Below, piece by piece: positions 44,364 through 53,847 of a DNA stretch of 64,000 bases. A program made the position numbers and the translations under genes. Location: NCBI RefSeq assembly GCF_001720465.1, contig NZ_CP017113.1, positions 1,488,001 through 1,552,000 on the forward strand, read 5' to 3'. This stretch comes from Porphyrobacter sp. LM 6. Lineage in GTDB: Bacteria > Pseudomonadota > Alphaproteobacteria > Sphingomonadales > Sphingomonadaceae. How positions within the stretch are numbered: position 1 is the stretch's first letter; every line of letters begins with the position of its first letter. The notes beneath the pieces are model-generated. The model searched no databases, was not told the DNA's origin, and worked only from the letters and a program-made list of their open reading frames with translations.

Positions 44364-44960
44364 ATGGTTCAGCGCAAGAGGTTAACGCCCGAGGAATCGC
44401 GCAGCTCGGCGCTGGAGGCAGCGCGCGCGCTGCTGATCGAGACGGGGCCGCAGTCGGTAACCCTGAAGGCGGTCGCCGGGCGGATCGGGCGTACCCATGC
44501 CAATCTGCTGCACCACTTCGGATCGGCCTCGGGGCTCCAAAAGGCCCTCGCCGAACATCTTGCGCGCACCGTGTGCGAGACCATCATCGAAGCCGTTCGC
44601 GCCAGCCGCGCAGGCCTTGGCAGCCCGCGCGAGGTGGTCGATCTCGCTTTCGATGCCTTCGACCGCGAGGGTGCGGGCGCCCTCACCAGCTGGATGCTGC
44701 TGACCGGCAACGAGGATGCGCTCGATCCGATCATCTCGACCATTCACGAGCTTGTCGATGAACTCGCGCCGGGCGAAGCCGATCACGCCAGCGGCGACCA
44801 GCGGATCCACCGCGACACGCTGACCCTGGTGCTGATGGCGCTGGGCGATGCGCTGATCGGCGGGGCGCTGGCGAAGTCGCTTGGCTTGCCGCGTGATGCG
44901 GCGCGCGAACGCGCCTCGGACATGCTCGAAGCGAGCCTCGCCGAACAGCTACAGGCCTAG
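44364..44960 (+). CDS. TetR-family transcriptional regulator
   Basis: The 198-aa protein has a TetR-type helix-turn-helix in residues 13-60 (ALEAARALLIETGPQSVTLK then VAGRIGRTHANLLHHFGSAS). The C-terminal ligand domain is helical and unassigned. Neighbouring targets are unclear: ygfZ is convergent with a 4-bp overlap, and the GNAT gene is upstream. The ligand is unknown. Confidence 0.9.
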   Translation: MVQRKRLTPEESRSSALEAARALLIETGPQSVTLKAVAGRIGRTHANLLHHFGSASGLQKALAEHLARTVCETIIEAVRASRAGLGSPREVVDLAFDAFDREGAGALTSWMLLTGNEDALDPIISTIHELVDELAPGEADHASGDQRIHRDTLTLVLMALGDALIGGALAKSLGLPRDAARERASDMLEASLAEQLQA

Positions 44961-45691
44961 TTTTCGGCCGGAAGCACGCCTGCGCGCTGCCATTCGGGCA
45001 GGCTGGCAGGATCGAGGCTCTCCACCCGCAGGTGATCGATGGCAAGGCCAAGCTCGGGATAGGCCGTCAAGCGCCGCGCTTCGTCCGATGCTGCCAGCGG
45101 CACCACCACCAGCCGGCGATTGACCTTCTGCCGCCAGTTCATCCGCGCGGTGTTCTCCTGCCCGACATAGCAGCCCTTGGTGAAGCTCACGCCGTTGAGC
45201 TCGACCGCATTGGTCTCGAGCCACAGGATATCGCCCAGCTCGGCCCGCCCCTCGGGCACGCCGAGCGACAGGCGGTGCGCCGTCCACGTGGAATCGGCGC
45301 TTTCGCCTTGCGGTGCGCCGAGCCAGCGGTGGCCGAGCGCGGCGAGGCGCGGATCGGGGAGGGCGCTGCCATGCGGGACAAGGCTCCAGTGGACGCCCAG
45401 CGCCTCGTCACGCGCAATCGCGATTCTGCGGCGCAGGCGATACATCGACAGGCGCTTCACCAACTCGTCGGCATGGGCGGCCTCGCAATCGAGCAGCAGA
45501 TCGGCTCCATCGCCCCAGACCAGAAAATCGAACATGTGCTTGCCCTGCGCGCTCAGCAGCGCGGCATAGCAGGGCAGCGGGCCCTTCACGTCATTGGTGA
45601 CGAGGCCTTGCAGGAAGGCAGCAACATCCTCGCTCTCGTCGAGCGGGGAGAGGCGGATCAGCGCGCGGGATGTGAGAAGGCTTGCACTCAT
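44957..45691 (-). CDS. ygfZ: Folate-binding YgfZ/GcvT-like protein
   Basis: The 244-aa protein has the YgfZ signature FTKGCYVGQENTARMNWRQK (KGCYxGQE). YgfZ proteins bind tetrahydrofolate and aid repair or assembly of some iron-sulfur enzymes, such as MiaB. It is shorter than E. coli YgfZ, as usual in alphaproteobacteria. MSASLL at 45691 is the chosen start. It is divergent from pyrC with 38 bp between. Confidence 0.92.
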   Translation of the reverse strand: MSASLLTSRALIRLSPLDESEDVAAFLQGLVTNDVKGPLPCYAALLSAQGKHMFDFLVWGDGADLLLDCEAAHADELVKRLSMYRLRRRIAIARDEALGVHWSLVPHGSALPDPRLAALGHRWLGAPQGESADSTWTAHRLSLGVPEGRAELGDILWLETNAVELNGVSFTKGCYVGQENTARMNWRQKVNRRLVVVPLAASDEARRLTAYPELGLAIDHLRVESLDPASLPEWQRAGVLPAEN

Positions 45692-45729
45692 GCGTGACAG
45701 ATAGGGCGGCACGTGGCTAAGGGGAAGGC

Positions 45730-46767
45730 ATGACCGACCGCCTCACGATCCGCCGCCCCGACGACTGGCACCTCCATTTCCGCGATGGCGCGGTGATGCA
45801 AGATGTTGTGCCCTATACGGCCCGGCAATTCGCGCGGGCGATTGTAATGCCCAATCTCACCCCGCCGGTGACCACGACCGAACTGGGCGCGGCCTATCGC
45901 GACCGTATCCGCGCCGCCGTGCCGGAAGGCGAGCGGTTCGAGCCGCTGATGACCTGCTATCTCACCGACAACACCGACGCAGATGATCTGGCGCGCGGCG
46001 CGGGCGAAGGGGTGTTCACCGCCGCCAAGATGTATCCCGCCAACGCCACCACCAATTCGGCGGCGGGGGTGACCAATGTCGAGAAGCTCTATCCGGTGCT
46101 TGCGCGGATGGAGGCAGAAGACATCGTGCTGTGCATCCACGGCGAGGTGACCGATCATTCGGTCGACGTGTTCGACCGCGAAAAAGAATTCATCGAGAGG
46201 CACTTGCGCGGCATTGTTGCCGCCTTCCCGAAGCTGCGGATCGTGTTCGAACACATCACCACCGCCGACGCGGTGGACTTCGTGATGGCGGCGGGCGCGA
46301 ATGTCGCGGCGACGATCACCCCGCAGCATCTCCACATCAACCGCAACGCCATGCTGGTGGGCGGGATCCAGCCGCACAATTACTGCCTGCCGGTCGCCAA
46401 GCGCGAGACGCACCGCCTAGCCCTGCGCGCGGCGGCGACGAGCGGGAGCGCCAAGTTCTTCCTCGGCACCGATTCCGCGCCGCATCTCAGGAAGGACAAG
46501 GAAAGCGCCTGCGGCTGTGCGGGGATCTTCGGCGCGCCCTATGCGCTCGAAAGCTATATCACCGTGTTCGACGAGGAAGGCGCGCTCGACAAGTTCGAAG
46601 GCTTCGCCTCGCTCCACGGCCCGGCGTTCTACAAGTTGCCGGTCAATGAAGACAGGGTGACGCTGGAGCGTGCCGAAGTGGCTGTGCCGCCCGTTCTGCA
46701 CGTGACCGGCGAGGAAATCGTCCCCTGGCACGCCGGGCAGACGCTGGGGTGGAAGTTCCTCGGCTAA
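45730..46767 (+). CDS. pyrC: Dihydroorotase
   Basis: The 345-aa zinc amidohydrolase closes the dihydroorotate ring in pyrimidine synthesis. It is the E. coli PyrC type: DWHLHFRDG (zinc His pair), FTAAKMYPANATTNS (carbamylated Lys), IHGEVTD, FEHITT and FLGTDSAPH (Asp). It starts MTDRLTIRRPDDW, 38 bp from divergent ygfZ. Its stop overlaps the rarD stop by 4 bp. Confidence 0.96.
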   Translation: MTDRLTIRRPDDWHLHFRDGAVMQDVVPYTARQFARAIVMPNLTPPVTTTELGAAYRDRIRAAVPEGERFEPLMTCYLTDNTDADDLARGAGEGVFTAAKMYPANATTNSAAGVTNVEKLYPVLARMEAEDIVLCIHGEVTDHSVDVFDREKEFIERHLRGIVAAFPKLRIVFEHITTADAVDFVMAAGANVAATITPQHLHINRNAMLVGGIQPHNYCLPVAKRETHRLALRAAATSGSAKFFLGTDSAPHLRKDKESACGCAGIFGAPYALESYITVFDEEGALDKFEGFASLHGPAFYKLPVNEDRVTLERAEVAVPPVLHVTGEEIVPWHAGQTLGWKFLG

Positions 46768-47666
46768 GCGCCGCGCCGCTTGGCCCAGAGGTCGAAGACG
46801 AAAATCGCCACTGCTACCCAGATCAGCACGAAGCTCGCCAGCTTGGCGGGCGCGAGCGGCTGGTGGAACACGAACAGGCCGAGGAAAAACACGATCGTGG
46901 GCGAAAGATACTGGATGAAGCCCAGCGTCGAATAATCCATCCGCCGCGCGGCGATAGCGAACAGCAGCAGCGGCACTGCGGTGACGACGCCCGAGAAGAT
47001 GATCAGCCCGCTCATCCACGCATCCTGCCCGAAGGCTGAACCTGCCGGGCTCAGCGCATACCAGCCCGCGATGCTCGCGGCGATCGGCAGCAGGATCGCG
47101 CTCTCGATTGTCAGGCCGGGCAGTGATCCGACGGAAACTTGTTTGCGAACAAGGCCATAGAGGCTGAAGCTGAAACCGAGTGTCAGGCTGATCCACAGGC
47201 TGGTGGGCGCGCCGGATGCCAGCAGCACCACCGCGGCTGCGGCGATGGCGACGGCCAGCCACTGGCGGCGCGACAGGCGTTCGCCCAGCAGCAGCGTGCC
47301 CAGCAGCACGTTGATCAGCGGGTTAAGGTAATAGCCGATGCTGGTCGCATAGACCTCACCCTCCATGATCGCCCAGATATAGACGAACCAGTTGATCCCG
47401 ATCAGCACCGAGCTCGCCAGCAGCGCCAGCAGGCTGCGCGGCGACGTGAGCGCGGCGAGCAGCTCGGGAAACTGGCGGCGCACGGCAACGATCACAAGGC
47501 ACAGCGGCAGCGTCCAGATGATCCGCCAGCCGACGAATTCGAAGGCCGGCACGCTCTTCACGAGGATGAGGTAGAGCGGCAGGAAGCCCCAGATCACATA
47601 GGCCCCGATCGCCGGCAGCAGGCCGGACGCGGCGGGGGGCGTCGAGTTGGGGGAAGATGCGCTCAT
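46764..47666 (-). CDS. rarD: EamA-family transporter RarD
   Basis: The 300-aa protein has ten predicted membrane helices in two EamA halves. IGAYVIWGFLPLYLILVKSV, GWRIIWTLPLCLVIVAV and IGYYLNPLINVLLGTLLLGE are RarD landmarks. RarD proteins probably export small metabolites, but the substrate is not known. The start MSASSPNS at 47666 is chosen over an upstream in-frame ATG. Confidence 0.9.
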   Translation of the reverse strand: MSASSPNSTPPAASGLLPAIGAYVIWGFLPLYLILVKSVPAFEFVGWRIIWTLPLCLVIVAVRRQFPELLAALTSPRSLLALLASSVLIGINWFVYIWAIMEGEVYATSIGYYLNPLINVLLGTLLLGERLSRRQWLAVAIAAAAVVLLASGAPTSLWISLTLGFSFSLYGLVRKQVSVGSLPGLTIESAILLPIAASIAGWYALSPAGSAFGQDAWMSGLIIFSGVVTAVPLLLFAIAARRMDYSTLGFIQYLSPTIVFFLGLFVFHQPLAPAKLASFVLIWVAVAIFVFDLWAKRRGA

Positions 47667-47792
47667 GGTCGGCTGCCCGTAGGGCGCGCCGCCGTGCCGC
47701 GCAAGCCGAGCGGCAAATGAACCACGGCTGTCAGCCATGCGGGCGATTCGTTCAGATTGGACGCTCTATAGGTGAACGACAACGACTTGCGG

Positions 47793-47878
47793 CCATTCCC
47801 ACCAAATGGTCGCGGGCGCGGGGCTGCCGCCCTGCGAAACGGCGCCTCCGGATTCCCCTGGGATTCCGGAGGCGTTTT
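47793..47878 (+). ncRNA. Candidate small RNA ending in an intrinsic terminator
   Basis: Three consecutive hairpins occupy the space before the lipoprotein gene: 47793-47809 (CCATT/AATGG), 47817-47836 (7 bp, one wobble) and 47843-47874 (10-bp stem CGCCTCCGGA) followed by TTTT. No coding gene on this strand ends just upstream, so the terminator appears to serve a separate short transcript. No clear promoter was found, and I cannot assign a known RNA family. Confidence 0.4.
47843..47878 (+). terminator. Intrinsic-terminator-like hairpin
   Basis: Stem 47843-47852 pairs with 47865-47874 (10 bp, GC-rich), loop of 12 bases, then TTTT. It lies upstream of the lipoprotein gene and downstream of no plus-strand CDS. 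Confidence 0.7.
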
Positions 47879-47926
47879 ACCATGCCCGATAAGCCGAAAT
47901 TAACTCTCCTAGGGCAGCCTTGGCCT

Positions 47927-48700
47927 ATGTGCCGGCGTCGTTCCTCTTGGCTGAACCTGATCCCGGCAGCGCTGCTGCTGCCGCTGGCGGCTGCCTGCGC
48001 CGAGCCCAAAGCCCAGCCCGATGTCCAGGCCGCCGTGTTTGCGGTCGATCCGGTGATCGCCCGCGCGCTCCACGATCCGCTGATGAGCGACCCCGATCTT
48101 GCCAGCCGCAACGAAGCCAATGCCGCCATCGGCTTTATCGATTCAGCGGCGCTTCCGGTGTTCCCCGCCGATGATAGCGCCGCTGCCGATGCCCGCGCGG
48201 CGGCGCGGCTCGAGCTGCTCGAACAGGGCACCATTCCCGATCTGCCGCAGCCCAGCCCGGTGCCGGGCGGGGAACGGCTGGGCCCCGAAGCGAGCCCGGC
48301 GGCGCTGATGGCGGCGCTCGGCGCACCGGAGGATTGCGCGGCGGGGCTGGACGAGAACTTCGCGCTCGCCGCGACGCTCCCGCAGGTCGCCGCGATCATG
48401 CCGCGCGGCATGGTCGTGCAGGCGGGCGGGGCCGACACCGCCGGGTGCCGCATCCGCATCATCCGATACCAGACCCCGGCGCTGCCCGAGGATGTGCTGC
48501 AATACCACTATGCCCGCGCGGTTCGCGGCGGGCTGTCGGCTGCGCGCTTCGATCAGCCCGAGGACAGCCTCATTGCACGCAACAGCGCCGGCGAAACGCT
48601 GGTGGTCCACGCCCGCACGCTGGCCAACGGGATGAGCGGGGTCGACCTGCTCTACCGCGCTCCGGCAGACCGGCTGGTCAGGGTCGCAAGCCGACGTTGA
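47927..48700 (+). CDS. Predicted lipoprotein, unknown
   Basis: The 257-aa protein has a lipoprotein signal if translated from ATG 47927 (MCRRRSSWLNLIPAALLLPL then AAACAEP). A start at 47882 (MPDKPKLTLLG) would place 15 residues before the signal. The body is Ala-rich with SPAALMAALGAPEDCAAGLD and ADTAGCRIRIIRYQ. I do not recognise a domain. The last 23 bp overlap the convergent astD gene. Confidence 0.7.
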   Translation: MCRRRSSWLNLIPAALLLPLAAACAEPKAQPDVQAAVFAVDPVIARALHDPLMSDPDLASRNEANAAIGFIDSAALPVFPADDSAAADARAAARLELLEQGTIPDLPQPSPVPGGERLGPEASPAALMAALGAPEDCAAGLDENFALAATLPQVAAIMPRGMVVQAGGADTAGCRIRIIRYQTPALPEDVLQYHYARAVRGGLSAARFDQPEDSLIARNSAGETLVVHARTLANGMSGVDLLYRAPADRLVRVASRR

Positions 48701-50090
48701 TCGAAGCGCGCGGCTGATCCATCTCGGTACTGGCGACCGGATAGGCGCAGTAATCGGCGGCGTAATAGGCCGCTGGGCGGTGATTGCCCGAAAGCCCGAT
48801 CCCGCCGAACGGCGCCTTGGACGAGGCCCCGTTGGTCGGCCCGTTCCAGTTGATGATCCCGGCGCGGATATTGGCCCAGAACCGCCCGTAATCATCCGGA
48901 CTGCCGCCGATCAGCGAGGCCGAAAGGCCGAAGCGGGTATTGTTCGCCTCGGTAATGCCCGCATCGAGATCGGGCACGCGGATCACTTGCAGGATCGGGC
49001 CGAACAGTTCGATGTCGGGCCGGTCGGGCACGTCGGTCACATCGATGATGCCGGGGGTGAGGAACGGCAGATCGGGCACGGTGCGGCGCATGTGCAGCAG
49101 CGGACGGCCCCCCGCTGTCATCAGCGCGACGAAGCTTTCGGCGAGCAGATCGGCGGTATCATTGTCGATCACCGGGCCCATGAAGGGCTGCGGCTCGCCC
49201 AGCGGATCGCCGACCATCAGCTTGCGGGTCAGCGGCAGCAGCGCGGCCATCAGATCATCATAGACGCTGTCCTTGACGATCAACCGGCGCGCGGCGGTGC
49301 AGCGCTGTCCGGCGCTGGTGAAGGCGCTCTGCACGATCAGTGCGGCAGCATCGGCCAGCTTGGGCGTGTCGATCACCACGATCGGATTGTTGCCGCCCAT
49401 TTCCAGCGCGACAATCTTGCCCGGATTGGCGGCGAGCTTGCGGTTGATCGCGATCCCGGCGTTGGCCGATCCGGTGAACAGCACCCCGTCGATACCCGGA
49501 TGGGCGACCAGCGCCTTGCCTTCTTCCGGCCCGCCGACCACCAGCTGGATCACATCTTCGGGCACGCCGGCGGTGTGGAAACAGGCGACCAGCGCCTCGC
49601 CCACCGCTGGGGTCTTTTCCGAAGGCTTGAACACCACCGCATTGCCCGCGATTAGCGCGGGCACGATGTGGCCGTTGGGCAGGTGCGCGGGGAAATTATA
49701 GGGGCCGAGCACCGCCATCACCCCGTGCGGCTTGTGGCGCACAGCGGCGCTGGCATTGAGCCCGGCGTCGAACTTCTTCTTGCCGGTGCGTTCGGCATAG
49801 GCCTGCACCGAGATATCGACCTTGTTGACCACCGCGTCCACTTCGGTGCGCGCTTCCCACAGGGGCTTGCCCGCTTCGCGCGCGATCATTTCGGCAAGCG
49901 TATCGCCCTGACGGCGGACTTCGTTGGCGAACAGGCGCAGCGCCTCGATCCGCTCGGTCAGCGGACGCGCAGCCCAGCCCGGCCAGGCACGGCGCGCGGT
50001 GCTGACGGCCGCGTCGATATCGCTGATTTCGCCGCGCCACAGCTCTTCGCCGCTCGCCGGTTCATAAGAAACGAGGATGTTGTCGCTCAC
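48678..50090 (-). CDS. astD: Succinylglutamate semialdehyde dehydrogenase
   Basis: The 470-aa aldehyde dehydrogenase has the catalytic Cys in FTSAGQRCTAARR, the Glu in IVALEMGGNNP, and the N-terminal pattern YEPASGEELW. The closest match in my knowledge is AstD of the arginine succinyltransferase pathway, NAD-dependent. The GTG at 50090 (SDNILVSYEP) is taken as start. A TTG eight codons earlier is possible. No other ast gene lies nearby. Assignment to astD over other ALDHs is probable, not certain. Confidence 0.82.
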   Translation of the reverse strand: MSDNILVSYEPASGEELWRGEISDIDAAVSTARRAWPGWAARPLTERIEALRLFANEVRRQGDTLAEMIAREAGKPLWEARTEVDAVVNKVDISVQAYAERTGKKKFDAGLNASAAVRHKPHGVMAVLGPYNFPAHLPNGHIVPALIAGNAVVFKPSEKTPAVGEALVACFHTAGVPEDVIQLVVGGPEEGKALVAHPGIDGVLFTGSANAGIAINRKLAANPGKIVALEMGGNNPIVVIDTPKLADAAALIVQSAFTSAGQRCTAARRLIVKDSVYDDLMAALLPLTRKLMVGDPLGEPQPFMGPVIDNDTADLLAESFVALMTAGGRPLLHMRRTVPDLPFLTPGIIDVTDVPDRPDIELFGPILQVIRVPDLDAGITEANNTRFGLSASLIGGSPDDYGRFWANIRAGIINWNGPTNGASSKAPFGGIGLSGNHRPAAYYAADYCAYPVASTEMDQPRASINVGLRP

Positions 50091-50185
50091 GCCGCCGAGT
50101 CCCGCCTGCCCCAATCGTTGCCGATCCCGCGCGGCGGGTTATCGCGGATGCATCTGAAAAGATAGGGGTCAGACGGATAAGGACG

Positions 50186-51604
50186 TTAACCGAGGTCGAC
50201 GTGCCCGGCAGCATCTCCTGCGGGGCGGGGCGGCGTGCCGTGGGCGGCGCCCATGCGGCGCAGCGCGGCAACCTTGGCGTGGAGCGGCGCCCAGTCGTCA
50301 CCCTCGTCGATGGCCGCCCAAATCGCCTCGACCTCTTCGATCAGCATCGACTGCGGGGCAGGGTCGGCCCAGTAGTCATGCGTATCCTCGACCGGCTCGT
50401 AATCGTGCAGCGCTTCAGCAAGGCCGCGCCCGCCGCGATGGGCGAAGAAGAAGGCATCGGGTTGCACCGCGCCGGCGCGCATCTGCGCCTCACATCCGGC
50501 GACGAGCTGGGTGTCTTCCTCGATCCCCCGCGATTTCACGCCCAGCCGCCAGCACCAGCGCCGCGCCACTGCCTCCATGTAGAGCGGCCCGAAGCGTTCG
50601 AGCGCGGCGACCAGCGGCGCGGTGTCCGCCAGCAGGCGCAGCGCGACGGCCAGTTGGCCGCAGTTCCAGTGCAGCGCTTCGGGCTGGCGGCCAAAGGCGT
50701 AGAGCCCGCCGTGGTCGAAATAGGCTGCGGTAAAGCCCGGCTCCCACGCGGGCAGCCAGCGCCACGGGCCATAGTCGAAGCTTTCGCCGGTGATGTTCAT
50801 GTTATCGGTGTTGAGCACGCCGTGGACGAAGCCTGCGACCATGTAGCTCGCGGCGAGATCGGCCATGCGTTCGACCACATTATGCATCAGCCGGATCGCC
50901 GGTTCCTCGCGCGCAGGGGCATCTGCGGGCGGGGGCGGGCCGGGGAACTGGGCGAGGCAATAGCTGATGAGCTGCGCCATCGCGTCGGCATCCTCGATCG
51001 CCAGCAGCCGCTGGAAGGTGCCGATGCGGATGTGCGAATGCGACAGGCGCACCATCACGGCCGAGCGGGTGGGCGAAGGCTCGTCATTGCGCCACAGCGG
51101 CTCGCCCGTCTCGATCACGCTGAAGGTTTTCGAGGTGTTGACGCCGAGCGCCTCGAGCATTTCGGTGGCAAGAATTTCGCGCACCGCACCCTTCAGGGTC
51201 AGGCGGCCATCGCCGCTGCGGCTGTGCGGGGTCTGGCCCGAACCCTTGGTGCCAAGGTCCATCAACCGGCCATCGGCCCCGCGCATCTGGGCGAACAGGA
51301 ACCCGCGCCCGTCGCCGATCTCGGGATTGTACACGCGGAACTGGTGGCCGTGGTAACGCAGCGCGAGGGGCTGGGGGAGGTTGCCCGGCAACGGGGTGAA
51401 GCGGCCGAAGTGGGCGGTCCATTGCTCGTCCGTCAGACCCGCCAGCCCGACGCTCGCGGCGGCGCGGTCATTGCGGAAGCGCAGGCGGGTTTCGGGGAAG
51501 TCTGCGGCGGCAACGGGATCGCCCAGCCAGTCCGCCAGCGACAGGATCGCCGGATCGGCGCGATAGGCGGGCGGGAAATCCGGGTGTTGCACAGCATCGC
51601 TCAT
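50186..51604 (-). CDS. selO: SelO/YdiU-like protein adenylyltransferase
   Basis: The 472-aa pseudokinase-fold protein has GTKGSGQTPHSRSGDGRLTL near the centre and FVHGVLNTDNMNITGESFDY, the metal and nucleotide site of SelO, which transfers AMP to protein hydroxyls. It lacks a Cys close to the C-terminus (E. coli SelO has a redox Cys there), and its tail ends in a Gly/Ala/Pro-rich stretch. It therefore looks like a divergent or redox-insensitive SelO. Downstream is astD; the hydrolase is divergent. Confidence 0.85.
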   Translation of the reverse strand: MSDAVQHPDFPPAYRADPAILSLADWLGDPVAAADFPETRLRFRNDRAAASVGLAGLTDEQWTAHFGRFTPLPGNLPQPLALRYHGHQFRVYNPEIGDGRGFLFAQMRGADGRLMDLGTKGSGQTPHSRSGDGRLTLKGAVREILATEMLEALGVNTSKTFSVIETGEPLWRNDEPSPTRSAVMVRLSHSHIRIGTFQRLLAIEDADAMAQLISYCLAQFPGPPPPADAPAREEPAIRLMHNVVERMADLAASYMVAGFVHGVLNTDNMNITGESFDYGPWRWLPAWEPGFTAAYFDHGGLYAFGRQPEALHWNCGQLAVALRLLADTAPLVAALERFGPLYMEAVARRWCWRLGVKSRGIEEDTQLVAGCEAQMRAGAVQPDAFFFAHRGGRGLAEALHDYEPVEDTHDYWADPAPQSMLIEEVEAIWAAIDEGDDWAPLHAKVAALRRMGAAHGTPPRPAGDAAGHVDLG

Positions 51605-51679
51605 CCCGCGATAGTGGAGGCAAGCAGGGCCGGGTGCAAGGCGCTCCGGTCACAGGATCACAGGGAAGCATCAGGGCTC

Positions 51680-52546
51680 ATGGCCGCCACTTACGAAGAC
51701 CGGTACTGGACCAGCGATGACGGGCTGACCCTGCATTACCGCAACTATCCCGGGCCCGAGGGCAGCACCAAGCTGCCAGTGCTGTGCATGCACGGCCTGA
51801 CCCGCAACGCGCGCGATTTCGCATCGCTGGCCGAGGATCTCGCCGCCACCCGCCGGGTGATCGTGACCGAGATGCGCGGGCGCGGGATGAGCGACTACGC
51901 GAAGGATTCGGACACCTATTCGCCGGTGACCTATGTCGCCGATGTCGAAAAGCTGCTCGCCGAACAGGGGATCGACCGCTTTATCGCGATCGGCACCTCG
52001 ATGGGCGGGCTGATGACGATGCTGATGGCACCGGCCAGGCCCGGGCGGATCGCGGCGGTGGTGATGAATGATATCGGCCCCGAGCTCAATCCGGCGGGGA
52101 TCGGGCGGATTTCGGGCTATGTCGGGCAGGGACGGAGCTATCCCACCTGGGTCCACGCCGCGCGCGGGCTGGCCGAGGCGCACGGCGCGGCCTTCCCCGA
52201 TTTCGATCTCGACCAGTGGCTCGAAATGGCCAAGCGCACTATGGTGGTCACCCAGAACGGGCGCATCAGCTTCGACTATGACATGGCGATTGCCGAGCCC
52301 TTCGCACGGCCCGGCAATGCCGCGCCGCCGAACCTGTGGCCGGCCTTTGACGCGCTCAAGGGCGTGCCGATGCTGCTGGTGCGCGGGGCGCTGTCCGATC
52401 TCTTGAGCGAGGAGACAGTCAAGCAGATGGGCACGCGCAATCCGGCCATGCGGGCGATCACCGTGCCGCGCGTTGGCCATGCCCCGACGCTTGACGAGCC
52501 CGAAGTGCGCAGCGCCATCCACGCGCTGCTGGACGGAGTGGAATGA
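51680..52546 (+). CDS. Alpha/beta hydrolase
   Basis: The 288-aa protein has the oxyanion segment CMHGLTRNARDF, the nucleophile elbow IGTSMGGLMTM (Ser), and a C-terminal catalytic His in VPRVGHAPTLDEPEV. It is the typical small esterase/lactonase-like hydrolase. The start MAATYEDRYW at 51680 is chosen. Its stop overlaps the glycosyltransferase start by 4 bp. The substrate is unknown. Confidence 0.87.
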   Translation: MAATYEDRYWTSDDGLTLHYRNYPGPEGSTKLPVLCMHGLTRNARDFASLAEDLAATRRVIVTEMRGRGMSDYAKDSDTYSPVTYVADVEKLLAEQGIDRFIAIGTSMGGLMTMLMAPARPGRIAAVVMNDIGPELNPAGIGRISGYVGQGRSYPTWVHAARGLAEAHGAAFPDFDLDQWLEMAKRTMVVTQNGRISFDYDMAIAEPFARPGNAAPPNLWPAFDALKGVPMLLVRGALSDLLSEETVKQMGTRNPAMRAITVPRVGHAPTLDEPEVRSAIHALLDGVE

Positions 52547-53682
52547 GCGGAACGCCCGCCGCTCCCTTGCGCGTCCTCCATTGTCATTCGACCTTCGATG
52601 CCGGGGGCAAGGAGGTGCGCGCGGTCCGGCTGATGAACGCCTGGGGCGGGCGGGCGCAGCACACCATCGTCTCGGCCATGCCGCAGGCGTTGGGAGCGCG
52701 GGCGCTGATCGACCCCAATGTGGGCGCGCACTTCCCTGCCGATTTCCCCTCGCTCACCGGCTGGCCGACGCCCCGCAGGCTGGCGGGAATCGCGCGGGCT
52801 ATGCGCGGGTTTGACCTCGTGTGCACCTACAACTGGGGCGCGATGGATGCGGTGATGGCCCACCGCCTGTTCGCCGCGAGCTTCGCCCTGCCGCCGCTGG
52901 TGCATCACGAAGACGGCTTCAACGCCGACGAGGCCGACCGCCTCAAGCCCACCCGCAACCTCTACCGCCGTGCAGCGCTGGCCGGAGCGGCGCGGGTGAT
53001 GGTGCCTTCGACCGGACTGGAGCGCACCGCGCGCGAGGTCTGGCACGTGCCGCCGTCGAAACTCGAACGGATCGCCAACGGGATCGATACCGCCGCCTTC
53101 GCCCGCAAGCCCGATCCCTCGGCCCTTCCGATCAGGAAGGGGGAGGGTGAATTCTGGGTCGGCACGCTGGCGGGCCTGCGCGCGGTCAAGAACCTGTGCG
53201 ATCTGGTCGCGGCGTTCGAGAGCCTGCCGCCCGAATGGCACCTCGTCATCTGCGGCGAAGGGCCGGAGCGCGAGGCGATCCTGACCGAGGCCGAAGCACT
53301 CGGCATCGCCGCTCGCGTCCATCTGCCTGGCAATGTTGATCCGGCGGGTGTCGTCGGCCTGTTCGATATGTTTGCGCTGTCGAGCCAATCGGAACAGTTC
53401 CCGCTGTCCGTGGTCGAGGCGATGGCGGCGGGGCTTCCCGTGGCCGCGCCCGATGTCGGCGATATCCGCGCGATGCTGGCCGAGCCCAACCGCGCGCTCA
53501 TAACTCCGCGCGGCGATGTTGCGGCGCTGGGCGAAATCCTCGCCCGCCTTGCCGCCGATCCCGCCTTGCGGGCATCGCTCGGCACCGCCAACCGCGAACG
53601 GGCGCGCGCGGAATATGATTTCGCCGCGATGCAGGCGCGCTACCATGCCGTCTATGCGGCTGCGGCAGGGCGCGACTTCTGA
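52543..53682 (+). CDS. Glycosyltransferase family 4
   Basis: The 379-aa GT-B enzyme has HCHSTFDAGGKEVRAVRLMN (acceptor-side loop), VMVPSTGLERTAREV, and the C-terminal EQFPLSVVEAMAAGLPVAAP (E-x7-E nucleotide-sugar site). It may add sugar to a cell-surface glycan or exopolysaccharide. The gene overlaps the hydrolase by 4 bp. No other polysaccharide genes adjoin, so the acceptor is unclear. Confidence 0.9.
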   Translation: MSGTPAAPLRVLHCHSTFDAGGKEVRAVRLMNAWGGRAQHTIVSAMPQALGARALIDPNVGAHFPADFPSLTGWPTPRRLAGIARAMRGFDLVCTYNWGAMDAVMAHRLFAASFALPPLVHHEDGFNADEADRLKPTRNLYRRAALAGAARVMVPSTGLERTAREVWHVPPSKLERIANGIDTAAFARKPDPSALPIRKGEGEFWVGTLAGLRAVKNLCDLVAAFESLPPEWHLVICGEGPEREAILTEAEALGIAARVHLPGNVDPAGVVGLFDMFALSSQSEQFPLSVVEAMAAGLPVAAPDVGDIRAMLAEPNRALITPRGDVAALGEILARLAADPALRASLGTANRERARAEYDFAAMQARYHAVYAAAAGRDF

Positions 53683-53847
53683 GCAACGGCGCTTCATCTG
53701 CGGTTCAATCGCACCGCGCCAGATCGGCACGGCATCGGGCACAGGAGCGCGCCCGCCATTGCACCGGCGGCGGCACCTGCCTAAAGAGCCGCGTTAACCG
53801 GCTTGCGCCACGCGCAGCCTTTATTTGAACGAGGACCACTGGCCCCC

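Noticed and set aside
50201..51679. Long in-frame extension upstream of the hydrolase start at 51680
   Set aside because: It would overlap selO on the opposite strand almost fully. The hydrolase fold begins at 51680 and the extension looks like noise.
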